This document shows, in pieces, positions 23,373-35,600 of a DNA stretch of 64,000 nucleotides. The notes under the pieces are model-generated. The model was not told the origin of the DNA, searched no databases, and saw only the letters and a program-made list of their open reading frames with translations. Made by a program: the position numbers and the translations under genes. Origin of the DNA: Chrysaora quinquecirrha (taxonomy: Eukaryota > Cnidaria > Scyphozoa > Semaeostomeae > Pelagiidae); the NCBI GenBank assembly GCA_014526335.1, contig JACTAT010000040.1:1000119-1064118 (forward strand), read 5' to 3'. Position 1 is the stretch's first letter. The number at the start of each line of letters is the position of its first letter.

Positions 23373-25582
23373 ATGGCTGTGAAAGAGATCTTAGTTCTAC
23401 TCTTGGTAGCAATGGTTGTTGGAAGTTATGGTGAGTAAAAACTGAGATTGAATTAATGATTTCAATGTTTAAGGATGGCATTACCCACTGTGGTTACCGT
23501 TTAATTCATTTAAAAGGGATATGCCAGAATATTTCAGTAAGAAAAAGCACAGGCCTGTTCACGCGGGTAGGCAACTGTTCCGTTCCCTTTTCATCCAAAT
23601 TTATGAAACGAAAACCTTAGCTGTTCTTACGAGAATGAAACGGTCGTGTACTTGTTTTTCTGAATACTTTAAGCGTGTAAAGCATTGCAAAGCAACCCGA
23701 GGAAATGAACACAGTTTATTGCTCCCAAGAGTTAAGTTTGAAGCATGACGGAAGACGTTTGCATTCCATTCAAACAAACTAGAGAGTGAAACGTCATTAC
23801 ATTCTTTTTTTTATAAGAATAATGTTTATAAGAATATTCAGGCTCAAAACGAACATTTTTTAAGAATATTGAGGCTGCACAAAATTTATAGTATTCTTAT
23901 AAAAAAAAGAGTGTATTGAAATTCAGGAGCTAGTGCAAGGATTTTAACTTTGACTTTTAACTCTTTTTCTTGAAACCTTAACTTTTATCTTTTTAATTTT
24001 TATAAATAACTTTTTAAACTATACTGTAAATAATATATTTAGGTAAATTAGGTAGACAGGTCCTCGATTGATGCCAGCAAAGTCATTTTGCTGAACAAGT
24101 TTACCTGTATAAATATGGTTTTATTATTATCATTATTATTATCATTTATCATGCGAAAATTAATCTTTTCAATTTCTGAATCGTTCCCATATGAACGCTA
24201 CACTCGAGTGTACCCCTTTTTGGAATGAAACGCCTTGGAACGGTACACAATGGAAAACAATGCATCAAGTCTTACGTTAAACAATTTATCTTTTGTTTAT
24301 CTCGAAAACTGATGGGAACCGGGGGGGACCCCTAATGAGGACCAAACATTCATTCTATTTGTGAACTGAATTCATTTCATGTCAAATTTCAGGTTCACCA
24401 AGAGGAACATGGCCACAGGGCTTTGACGATGCTCCAAACATGGAAGATCAAGAAATTGAAGGTATGATGATTGGTAAAATAATAGACTCATGACAGTCAT
24501 TCAGCTTTAAAAACGCACCAATGAATTTATGAGAAACAATGTTGTGAAAGTATAGTATCGATCACACTAACAGAAAATTCAAGAGACTTTTGACATTTTT
24601 CTTTGACACCATTTCTTTCTAATGTACAATCTTGGACAAAAATTATGAGACAAACTGACATTTTCATTATTATTTGTATTACCATTGTATTTTACCCCTC
24701 CCCCCTTACTCAATGTTGATCAAATGACGTGGAATTGTTTTCATTATCACTCAATATTGATCCAAGGGGAAGGGAAGTGAGCTATTGATTAGCGAAGCTG
24801 AAGTTAAGGAATTGCTGGACTAACTCGGAGTCTTCTGTATGTCTTATATATTTTGTCCAAGATTGTAGTTGTGTTTTTATACGAAAAGCTTTTTACCTTG
24901 ACTTGTTTCATTGGCCCTGCACACGGACAACGATTTTGTATGTTCTTTATCGTCCTTTGATCTTCATTGTGGTAAAATTTATAATCGTCCACTAGCTATA
25001 ATCGGCTTATTGCACGAGCCCCAGCTTTCTGTCATTAGATCGACGCTAGCACAAAATCTGCATGAATGAAGGAAACGTACAACGGGAAAATTTCCAAAGA
25101 AAAATGGTCGTGTGAACTGCATTTAAATTAATTAAATCGAAATTCACTGTACACTTGATGCTTTTTTATTTGTCTATCTGATGCTCTTTTTATCAGGACC
25201 GGAAGATCGTGAAGATTCGCCTGAAGATGAACTCCATCGGTACCGCTCGGAAGATTTGGAAGAACTCCAAGATGAAGATCCTAATGAAATGGAAAGTCTC
25301 CAAGAAGAACGAGAAGATACAACGAAGATTGCTGAAGAAGAACAAGAAAAAGATTCAAAAATAAAGAAGAAGCCAAAATATGAAGGATTCCTGGGCATTG
25401 GAAAATACTGTTACTGCAAGAAATTTGACCTTACACCAACACAAACACCAACAATGCCTCCAACAAGCAGCTCTGGGGCTGGCGATGAAACAGCTGCAGA
25501 CCAAGCATTCAGTGATTACGTTGCTGAAGATATGAAGAATGCATTTGGCAAAACACCAACAAAACCACTGCAGGTCAAATAG
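23373..25582 (+). CDS. Gene 2: secreted acidic protein of unknown function
   Basis: Exons 23373-23430, 24393-24461 and 25197-25582 sum to 513 nt (170 aa) with phase-1 introns. Exon 1 is a clean signal peptide ('KEILVLLLVAMVVGSYG'). The mature N-terminal half is very rich in Glu and Asp ('SEDLEELQDEDPNEMES'). A basic 'KIKKKPKYEG' stretch follows, then 'GKYCYCKKFD' with the only two cysteines, a Thr/Pro-rich segment and a C-terminal region ending KPLQVK. I recognise no family. The acidic then basic layout could be a propeptide before a small peptide, or a matrix-binding acidic protein; both are guesses. It lies between two ShK-module genes and shares their TATA-plus-phase-1-signal-exon design. 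Confidence 0.8.
23799..23915. mobile_element. MITE, 'ATAAGAATA' family, small copy
   Basis: 'TACATTCTTTTTTTTATAAG' and '...CTTATAAAAAAAAGAGTGTA' are inverted ends, with 'AAGAATATTCAGGCTC' inside. It lies in intron 1 of gene 2. Confidence 0.7.
24627..24865. mobile_element. Tc1/mariner-like MITE, copy 2
   Basis: 'CAATCTTGGACAAAAATTAT' and '...TATTTTGTCCAAGATTG' are inverted ends flanked by TA. It lies in intron 2 of gene 2. Confidence 0.78.
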
Positions 25583-25815
25583 TAAAACTCAGGAGATTCA
25601 TTCAACAATATTTCCACCCAGTCTTTCCTGAATGTTCCTGCACAACTAACAAACCAGTCGTCAGGCTACTTGGATATCTTCATCTCTTGAAAATGAAAAC
25701 GAAAGCATGGAAGATGAAAATAAGTCTAAAAATCCTTTTCCTCGTCAAAGCAGTATTGAATCAGTCAAAACCTTGATGATGAAGAAATAAATGAACTCGA
25801 TTAACCTTTCTTATT

Positions 25816-25821
25816 AATAAA
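25816..25821 (+). terminator. Poly(A) signal of gene 2
   Basis: AATAAA about 235 bp after the TAG stop, in AT-rich sequence without further coding potential. Confidence 0.6.
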
Positions 25822-25949
25822 TTCTTATTTGAATTATTGGAATATAGTAATGAAGACCTCTTGAAACATTCATTTTGGCCTTTTCTCTCGCAGATATCTA
25901 ACCCTTCACAGAAATACGCACTAAAAAATTAAGAGCAAAAACACTCCGG

Positions 25950-26230
25950 GTATTGTGGAGGTTGTGCAATACAGTGGAGGATATTGAGTACAGTGGAGGG
26001 AAATCATCAGTACGGTGGAGAGTATTCAGTACGGTGGAGGATATCATCAGCACGGTGAGGGATATCATCAGTACGGTGGATGGTTTTCCGTACTGACTGT
26101 ACTTTACTGAGGATATCCCTCCACTGTACTGATGATATCTCTCCACTGTACTGATGATATCCCTCCACTGTGCTGAATACCCTCCACCGCACTGATGATA
26201 TCCCCCATTGTACTGTGCTGCACGTACATT
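25950..26230. repeat. Large hairpin built of a repeated roughly 24-bp unit
   Basis: The left arm repeats 'CAGTACGGTGGAGGATATCA' variants; the right arm carries the complement ('CCACTGTACTGATGATATC'). Both arms together span about 270 bp and would fold into one long hairpin centred near 26095. A 20-bp piece of the same unit lies at the ROGDI duplication breakpoint (55362-55382). Confidence 0.85.
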
Positions 26231-26302
26231 ACCCGGGGTGAGAAAGCACTTCCAATTTGGTTTCAGGCACGAGGACCCGTTTGGCAAGATCAAGTAATTT
26301 AC

Positions 26303-26687
26303 ACACTTTTTTTATAAGAATACCTTATTTTCTGCCGAGCCTCGATTATTCTTAAGCTTATTTGATTTTGAGCCTGAAAATATTCTTAAATTATTCTTAA
26401 TCATCAATGTTGTAAATTGGCCTGAAGATCAAGAGAAATAAGTCAAATCTTTGTCATTTGTTATTTTATATTCAAAAAGAACATGAACAGAACAGAACAA
26501 TATGCATTTGAAAACAAATACAGTAGCCTGACAATCACACTTATTGTACAGTGTAAAAAACGCAGAGAAATAAAAATGATCCTCGTCAAGCTTGAGCCTC
26601 AGATTATTCTTAAATAATTCTTAAATTCCAGCAATTTTGAGCCTGAATATTCTTATAGACTGTATTCGTATAAAAAAAAGGGGTGTA
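26303..26687. mobile_element. MITE, 'ATAAGAATA' family, full copy
   Basis: 'CACTTTTTTTATAAGAATA' and '...TTCGTATAAAAAAAAGGGGTG' are inverted ends. The motif 'GAGCCTGAATATTCTTA' occurs near both ends. Confidence 0.75.
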
Positions 26688-27768
26688 GCAGATGCAGATA
26701 TGGTTTCGACTCCTAAATTGAGAGGTGAGAACCACATCACGAGGTATCGAATACGTCATTGGGGGAAACTATTCTGTAAGTCAAAGATATAGCATGTCAC
26801 TCACTTAAGGAAATATTGTTTCTAGGAATCGATCTTTTAGTTCCGTGAAAGCAAGTCTTCGAGAAATGAAAAAATTACTTTCGACAATGATGTAACTACC
26901 ACATTACATATCATTTTCAGATTACACCCTTCCTGTGTAGATTTAATAAAACTTTAATATCTAAACTTTGTGTGTACGAAAGGCTAGTGCCCTTTAGTAA
27001 TCGAGAAAAATACAATTTCATTGGATTCGTTAAACCGCAGTTATCACATCGATTTATCCCCTTCTTTTTGAAATATTGATTTTGAAACAAACGTCTCCCT
27101 CTTTAAACCTTCTTCAAATAGAGGACCTAAACTCATTTCATAGGTGAAATGAAATGTTCCCACTTTTCCCATTCAGCATGGATAGCGTAAAGCAACAGCA
27201 ACAACCATTTACATGAGACAGTTGAATTGGATGGCCTAATGCCCAGAGTTCTGAGCGACAACTATGATTCGTAGAACAAATCAATGGAGGTCGGAGGCCC
27301 CCTTAGACCGCTCGGAAATTCAATAAACAACCCAGGCGCTTAATCGAAGTATCAGACAAATTTGTAAAGCTACTGTAATGAAAAGCCATTATAATTTGGG
27401 AAGAAAAAGTCCCGAGCAAATTTTTGTGGTTTTTATAAACCTTTGTAAATTTTCTATACATATTAGTTGCTCTGCTTATATAAAAAGATAAAGTTTGCTG
27501 TACTCATAGTAAATATAGATTGCATAGTTTACCATTGACTAACATTACAGCCAAGCCACGCAAAGTCAAGCAACATTGATAAATTAATGTCGCTTTTATC
27601 TATATGTTAAGCTTCTTGAGAGAAAATGATATTATCAGCTTTAGCTAAGTTTCATTTTCTTTGAAGAAGCAAAATATTAAATTCTTCGCTAACTGTTGTT
27701 TATTTTTTTGCATGTTGTTGTCTCTTTCAAGATTATTAAAAGTTGCTAGCATTTTCTAAATTTCTAAA

Positions 27769-28145
27769 TACACTTTTTTATAAGCAACCGCTCAATAAGC
27801 AACTAGGGCTGAACCGACCTTAACATTAAAAGCAGCTTGAGGGCTCAACTGAATTACTGTAAGCAACTACTGTAAGTCACTAAGAAGACTAAGAAGTCAA
27901 ACTACCAATTTTATACGCTTTCTTGATGTTAGGAAATTGTTTGTTCTTATGTTTTGCATGTTGAAGTTCTTTAGCTAACGTTTTTCCATTTACTGTCTCC
28001 CAAAAGTCGTGTTGTAGGCCTAACAGTTGATGATTTTGAACCGCGAAGTCAGGGATGGTTGTTGTTAGGTACAAAACATGTTAAGCAACTTTTAAGCAAC
28101 TTTGAGGGCTGGATTAAAGTCCAGTTGCTTATTTAAAAAAGTGTA
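27769..28145. mobile_element. MITE, 'AAGCAAC' family, copy 3 (best preserved)
   Basis: 'TACACTTTTTTATAAGCAAC' and '...TTGCTTATTTAAAAAAGTGTA'-type ends. The inner words 'GGCTGAAC' and 'GAGGGCTGG' are inverted neighbours. It provides the reference for copies at 3590, 5608, 34752 and 40572. Confidence 0.85.
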
Positions 28146-29905
28146 TGTATACGTTTGTATACTGTATCATTTACAATTTATACTGTGAGTGACTTTGTCA
28201 ATAAACCTGAACTTGATTGTCACCAAAAAGCAAGCTTCTAAGCCAACATTAATTCTTATGAAAATCCCGTATGCAAATAGACCTTTGCGTCTTAAATCTT
28301 ATTCATTCTCATTCACAAAACCTAGCCCAAAATATCACTGCGTTGACGCGTTGGCGAGGCTAGGCGTATAGTCTGCTAACACAAAGAACTTGTGACGTAA
28401 AGGTGAAGCTATGTATGTACTGGTGATCTGTGTGTTGAAATGATGAGATGCAGTATATGGGTGGCTCCCGGTGGCGCTTTCTTTTCGTGCACAGCCGTAC
28501 TTGTCGAGTTGTCGGGTACACTCATTTTATTAAAAGAAAATACCCAACCCTTTTCTCCAGAATCAAAAAAACTGACTGTATAATTCAACCTTTGAAACTG
28601 TTCGTTTTTGAACTTCTATTCTACTGAGGGACATTTTGTACAAGCTCCCAGGGACGCCGGAGAGGGTGAGCGCGGGGGGGCAAGCGCCCCTCTTGCCTTT
28701 TCCTAAGGGGGGCAAGAGGGCAAAAGTGCCCTTTCAAGAAAAAACAATAATTTACTTTCACAACGTTAAATACGATGCCATAGCTTCATTCCCTTATCAG
28801 AAACACAACAGCAACGAAAATTGACTGGCAATTGCAACTTCAAAATAAGCAATATGCGATCTTATGCGATTCGGAATGAGGACATGTGGAGAAATAGCTA
28901 AAAATATTGTGGAAGAACATGATTAATATTCGTTGAAACATTTTTGATAGCTTTTTAAGCCAATCTAAAGGGCGTGGCCACAAAAATTTTCCCGGGGGAG
29001 TACCCCCGGACCCCCCAGATTTTCGGCTCGCTTCGCTCGCTATCGTTCTCGATTGCCCTTACGTTCACATTGGCCCCCCTTGTCCTACCATCGCTCCGGC
29101 GTCCCTGCAAGTTCCCCCGTTCCAATGAAAAAATCACCTTGTTCTCTAGATTTTTGTAGTATTATTTTTCAGATTGATAGTCAAACGGATTAATAGGGAG
29201 GATTTTACCTGATCCCTATTCCCCTTGTTGCTTTTGAATTTTGGCCCATGTTCCCTTCTTCCCTTCATACATTTTAGCATGTTCGCATGTTCAACGAACC
29301 TCAATTCTGGCATAGTCATCGTGCTTCAGTTTGTGATTATTATATCTAGCTTTTATTTTATGTTTTCTATAGCTTAACCAAATTTAAAGAAATAAGGAAA
29401 AAATCATATCTGTGCTTCACATACAATCATAATGAATGTCACAAATATTTACCTTCTTAACTTCTTTAGAAAAATGGATTTAAACTTAAAGCTTTAAATA
29501 AGTTACATTTTCTTTGAAACAGCTTTGCTTAGCATTGCAAAGTATTACTTTTTACGTACCTGTTATTTATCATTTTGTATAATGTTTTTCCTTTTAAGCT
29601 ACGTTTGTTAAAAGTTGTTTACATTTTCTAGGGTTTAAGCTATATTGGTTGTCGAAGTGTAGTGACCACATTATTCAAAATTTGCCTAACATGCTCCAAA
29701 ACCATGTCTCTCCAATCCTTTGCCTCTTAATTTCTTACAACAACTATATAACAACATCTACAAGAGAATTGAAGATTTGCAGTTTTTTATGTAACAAGAT
29801 TAAATATTTTGTGCTGAGGAATTTTGTTGCTGAAAAGATAATCTTGCCTTTGAAAACTATATATTTATTAAAAAATTCTTGTACACGTTTTTGTAATATA
29901 AGAAA

Positions 29906-30272
29906 CACGTTTTTTTCATAAGGAACCTTTGTTCTGAGTTGAGGCTGGAGTTCCTTAATTTTTCAACAAAATGAGGCTGAAAGTTCCTTATACTGTTCCT
30001 TGTCGTGGGATATGTATAAATACTAATTTTTGCAGCAGATTCATAGAAACTATTCTTCATTTCTAACTTTAAGTATAAATGGAGCCTTTTGGGGAAGAAC
30101 GATGGGAAATATATTGTACTTCTGTTCCTTTTCGTACACACCGTCTTGTTCTTTAAAAAAAGAGTTTCTTAGATTTTCTTCCGAGCCTCGACAATTCCTT
30201 AAAGTTCCTTAATTTTTGGGAATTTTCAGCATCGAGTTCCTTATAAAGGTGTTCCTTATAAAAAAAAACGTG
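29906..30272. mobile_element. MITE, 'AAGGAACC' family
   Basis: 'CACGTTTTTTTCATAAGGAAC' type left end and '...GTTCCTTATAAAAAAAAACG' right end are inverted repeats, with 'AAAGTTCCTTAATTTTT' inside. Its ends resemble those of the AAGCAAC and AAGAATA families. Confidence 0.7.
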
Positions 30273-30574
30273 AAGTGGCTTATAAGAAAGTAGTGCTCGA
30301 GCTCCTCAAAAAGTTAAGAGAGTTAAAGGAAGTTTTTCAAACCTAAGAAAGTATCTTATTTTAGATTTTCTTGGGCTTCAAGGATTTATATACTTGTCTT
30401 GACTGAGACTCAAATCTGTGACCTGAAACTATGCTGATGCATTAACAAGTCTAATGAAGGACGCATTTTCTGTGAAAATGTCTTTTATTTTAAAAATTTC
30501 TTCTTGGATTAAGATGCCAAGAGTTCTAAAGAAAAGAATAAAGCATATACTTCTTTTTCGTTGTGGGATTGTTA

Positions 30575-31015
30575 ATGGTGTCGTCCAAGTCAGACCCAGA
30601 ACAGGTAGACCCAAAAAACATTCACGTAGACCCAGACCAAAAATCTTGATTTGACGTAGACCCTGAATTTTTAATGCAGTTTTGTAAGAGAGCCGACATT
30701 TTACGTAATGTTCTGAGACCAAAAATCTTCAAAATAGACCAAGTGACAAAAGTAGTATTTGTATTGTATTGTAGTATTATCTGACTGTAACTGGCACTCG
30801 CTAGCTTAAACGTGTTTCTTAATTTCTGCCTTTTCTGTTAATCATTAGCAGCACCTTTTTCGGTTGGTAGTCCTCGATACGTTAAAAATCAATAAAGCTA
30901 ATTCATTTTTCAGACCAATACTTGGTCGATCTGTACCCGAAAAAATTTACCTTCGACCTAAAAATTATGGAAAGACCCAACTTGAAAAGTGCCTTGAGTC
31001 TGACTTTGACACCCC
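30575..31015. mobile_element. MITE with GGTGTC...AAGTCAGAC ends
   Basis: 'GGTGTCGTCCAAGTCAGACC' faces '...GAGTCTGACTTTGACACC'. 'GTAGACCC' words recur inside. Confidence 0.6.
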
Positions 31016-32526
31016 GTAAGAATGTTTGAAAGTAATGAAATGGGGTCATGTTAAACTTTTTTATAAAATAAAAACGCGCATAGAAAAAAGGTTCCTATTC
31101 TTCTTGAAACTCTTCCCGAATGGACTAGAAAGGCAATTAATGTGTACAGGATCAACTTTGACAATGTGCTTTGCGAGAAAGTGAATGTTTGATTGGATGA
31201 GTAAGGTGGAGTGACCCAGTATCATGAATTGCTACAGCAACCAAACGTGAGCTCTTACTAATGTTAACTAACAATTTATTACAGTATCTTAACTGTTTAT
31301 ATGATCTTATCTTATTTGATTCACGCTTAATTGACTGACTGTGAAAGTTTTCTCCATTTCCATAGCAAGACAAAATTCCAGCTATAAGCATGGAGACTAA
31401 GACCAAAGATAACAAAACCTGGCAAACTGCTTTCTCTGTATAAAGAGGTGAATGAGAACATATCTTATGGACGATGAGTCAAATCCCCCTACGTACTTTT
31501 TATAAGAAATCGACTATAAGAAACTATATATGCCCTTTTTCTAAAAATCAAGAGACTTGGCCTAAGATGTAAGAAAAAAGCTAAGAAACTATTTCCGCTT
31601 CAAAATGCAGCATTCTATTTTCTGATATGAATTGTGCAATGTTTACGTTAGGGCGACAAAATATCACTCGATTAGTGCAAAAAGTTTTTCTTGTGGAGAA
31701 CTCATAGTTATGATGTCACAATTTTTCCTTATAAGGCAATAAAATGATCAGATTCTCTGAAAATGTATATACCTTCAAACTTTGTGTCGTGCACTGTACG
31801 AACATTCTCTGACGATCCAGAGCATGTTTCATAATCCTGCCAAGTTAGTTTAATGACTAGTATTACCCTAAGCAGAGCAGAGATCAAAGATTGGCCCCAG
31901 TGAGCCCCCTGCTGTATACTGGGATACAAAAAGACAAGACTTTGAAGGATAAATGATCTAATGTGAACTCATCACCAACTACTACAGTATTTATCATAAA
32001 AATCTCAGGAAAAATTTTTTTGAGTTAAGAGGCCCTTTAAGAATAATTCGTCTTACGTTTTCTAGGTGAAGCCTCGGATGCTTGACTTTGTACTTTGCAT
32101 TTCAAGACAGGCATGGTATGAAAAACGTTTATAAAACCTCTTGATGATCAAAACAAATAATAAGTCCTAGTGATAAGAACTCGTAAAGAGGAAATGCCTG
32201 GCAACTTAGAAAACAGCTTCAGCGTGTTTATCTGCATGTTACGAAGATTAGCAGAGAAGGCTGAGAGCTCTGGTGAGATCATAGTCTATACTACGATTAG
32301 TAAATTCAGTCATGCTTGACTAGTACGATTTGGCGCATGCTTAATGCGAAGCTGTCTTTTCATCCTAGTTATTTGTAAGCAACGAGTCATTCAATGTGTA
32401 GAACTGTACGATAGAGGACGCACCCAGTGAAATAATTTCAGATTACGTCATTGACTTGTTCGTGTTTCTAACAGGAAGAGAATTCATATATTGATTGTTT
32501 GATGAGAAAAGCACGTTTTTCGTTGC

Positions 32527-32560
32527 TATAAATACAGACCAACCTTGATTTGTGATTCAG
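32527..32560 (+). promoter_or_regulatory. TATA promoter of gene 3
   Basis: TATAAATA at 32527-32534, about 95 bp before the ATG at 32630. The predicted start site is near 32557 ('GATTCAGAGCAC'). Confidence 0.65.
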
Positions 32561-32629
32561 AGCACATCAGAACGTCTTACGATTACGACAGAAAGAGAAT
32601 TGGACATCTAAATTACATCGCTGTTGAAA

Positions 32630-35600
32630 ATGAAGTGCCTTATTGAGATATTCACAGTTGTGAGCTTGGTCTTTCTTTCTTGTTTTCAAGAAGTTCTTTC
32701 GGATGATAGTAAGTCAACACGATACAACATTCGTTTCATTTTTGTTACCTTATATATTCTTTTATTTAATTTTTCTTTCTCGATGTGTTTTCAATCACGA
32801 GTTTTTGACTAGTGATACTCCTAGACTCGTTTTCAATAAAACACTTTTGTCATAAGAAAGTGGTTTTCAAGAAGTAATTGGCTCTTTGATAAGTTAAGAA
32901 AGTTTACTTATACTGGGTTTTTGAAATCTAAGAAAATATTTACCTGTAAATTTCAGGAAAAACTTCTATGTATTTATGAAAGACTCCATCGTATCGTGTG
33001 AATGATGAAAAATAGGCAATTGATGCGTTTTTTATGATTTGTCTTGCAAAAGTGCACATTTTTCACTTACTAGTAAAGGAAAACCAAAAGTAGCAAGTAT
33101 AGTTTCCTTTTTCTCCAGGAACGCGTGAGAAAGTTTCCGTACTGACATTATCGTGAAGTTGAGAATGTTTCCCTACTAGTCTATTAGTTTCTATTCGAAA
33201 CTCTCTTATAAGCCATCACAAATTCTGTTATAAGCCATCACAAATTCTCTCTTCGTTTACGGGTGCAACGTCACTGATTTTCTATTTCAAGTCAGCTATA
33301 ACATCTTTCTTTAGGGTCTCAAATTTTAAGTCAAAGACGCTAAATGGAACGAAATTACTTACTTAAAATGATGTCCATCGTATTATGAAATAGTCCATTT
33401 TTCTACCCATTATATTAGAATATCCAGGTAACTCATGCCACGATATGTTTATCACCAACGCTAAATAAAGAACTAGCCATAAACTTTTCGGAAACTAGAT
33501 CGATAGATACTCTTTTCGTGTTAAAACCTAACCCATCAGCAAATCATACTTTCGTGGTCAATCGGTTAAAGTGATATACTAATTATTGCTAGATCTTTTC
33601 TGCTTGATGAAAACTCAGATTAAATTCTAGAATCTAAAGCAACAAGGATTTAGATTTCAATCTCGAAGTGTACAAAGTCGAAAGCATGTTTTTTTGTAAG
33701 TAAATAATAGAAATACGGTTCAGAAACTTAAGTATTTTCGGCCACTGTTTTCTAGATTTAATCATTCATTTCGTATGGTGGAATAACAGAAGCGTGTTCA
33801 TGACTCATACTTTTGGATGCTTTAAGTAAGAGCTATAACTTTATAACGAGACGAAATAACGAAAGCTTAAGTGCGTTTTTATTTCTCTTGCAAGAAACTC
33901 TTGTGAGAATATCAAACTCTTAGATAAGCAGATATTTTAAAGGAACTTCATGTCAGGTAGAAGAATCTCTTTCTCTAGCTCTGTATTTTGTCTGAGGAAT
34001 ACGTATTCTATACTTCAGCATCAGATAGGACTGTGTATCCCTGAAATCAAGTAATCGAAATAGTTCAAAAGAGTTTTTTGCAACTGAAAGTTTGCAACAA
34101 GTTGACAAAGATTTGCTTTTGGGCTATTTGATCGACTTGACCTCGTACCATGATATGCCCAAAGATGGTTTCGGATAAGAAATCGAGATTTCGGACAGAA
34201 TTAAGTCCTTAAGGTTAAAGCGTTACAGATTCCCATTCAAGACGTAGAATTGAATGGCGAGTGCTGTGTCAAAAGGGCAGGGAAATAAGAAACTTTTTTC
34301 GACCCATGAATAGCCTTTCAACAGAAAATTTTGAAGTATTTTTGAAAAATGTGTAATGATTTTGGTTGCTTCCTTGAAGCTACGTATGACGGTGATAGAG
34401 ATGTTTAAATTATTTCAGAATGACTGAGTATGATGTCATCGAATTCTAAAATTCCTGGAGTTCGTTAAGTTTTCAGATTTCGTAATACTGTTCTGTTCAT
34501 CTGCAGTAAAAAACGGGAACTAAAAATTCTGACGTCAGAAATTTGTTAAGCTATGTCTTGCCGTTCCAAAACTATATACTAGTATACTTAAGTTGAAAAA
34601 GTAGCTACAATGGATAACCATGTTGGCTATCCCGCTGTATTTTGTGAGATGATTAGTGTTCAGAACAAAATACAAATTACATTTCTGATTGGCGCATTCC
34701 ACCTTTCTGGTCGTCTGATTTGATTTGGTTGTCATCGTCCTTGTAGATAGCTACGCCTTTTAATAAGCAACCGCTCGATAAGCAACTAGGGCTGAACTGA
34801 CCTTAACATTAAGCAACTTGAGGGTTTAACTAAGAAGTCAAACAACCAAGCTTATATGCTTTTTTATTGTTAGGAAATTATTTTTTCTTATGTTTTGCAT
34901 CCTTAGCTAACGTTATTCCACTTACTGTCTCCCAAAAGTCGTGTTGTAGGCCTAACAGTTGATGATTTTGACCCGCGAAGTCAGGATGGTTGTTAGGTAC
35001 AAAAAATGTTAAGCAACTTTTAAGCGACTTTGAGGGCTGAAAAGTCTAAAATTTTAAGCAACTTTGGGGGCTGGATAAAATTCCAGTCGCTTGAAAAGTA
35101 TATTTCTCCCGAGACCAAATCGCTATGATAATTTCTGTAGTAAAGGAATCAAAGAAGTTTAACTGTAGCCGACTGTGGCATTGAGATTTTACATGTGAAT
35201 TTTACTGAATCGTAATCGTGAAAACTCAAAACGACTCAAGACCTCTGCTACAATGACGAGTAACGAAGAAAGGGAACAGCAAAATAAAGATTAGACCCCC
35301 GCTTGGATTTTGAAAATATTCTTGCTTCATATGATATAGTCGTTGAATACGAGACCTGAGAAAATCTCCAGAAATAACTTTGCCTTTTTTATAAATTTTT
35401 TATAGTTCGAGTGAACAGAAGCCCCTGTGATTGCCCTGCCCCACCAGAAGGGGCATTTTTTCCCGACAGTTTAATGCCCATGTCTCGGGGGGCGGGTTAC
35501 TTCATTGTTCGACATAGTAGACGTGCCGCCCAGGTTTTCCGAACCCACCCATGTCTACCGCTAAATTTGCAAAATTTGTTGACCCATGTATAGAAAAACT

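Larger units (their letters stand above)
25583..32526. other. Spacer between gene 2 and gene 3
   Basis: Seven kilobases without a supportable exon. Several inverted-repeat elements are listed separately. A stretch at about 28970-29060 has the G-rich 'GGGGGAGTACCCCCGGAC' plus 'GGCTCGCTTCGCTCGC', also typical of dispersed element ends. Confidence 0.55.

Noticed and set aside
25898..26293. 131-codon minus-strand frame
   Set aside because: Runs through the hairpin of repeated 24-bp units; repeat translation only.
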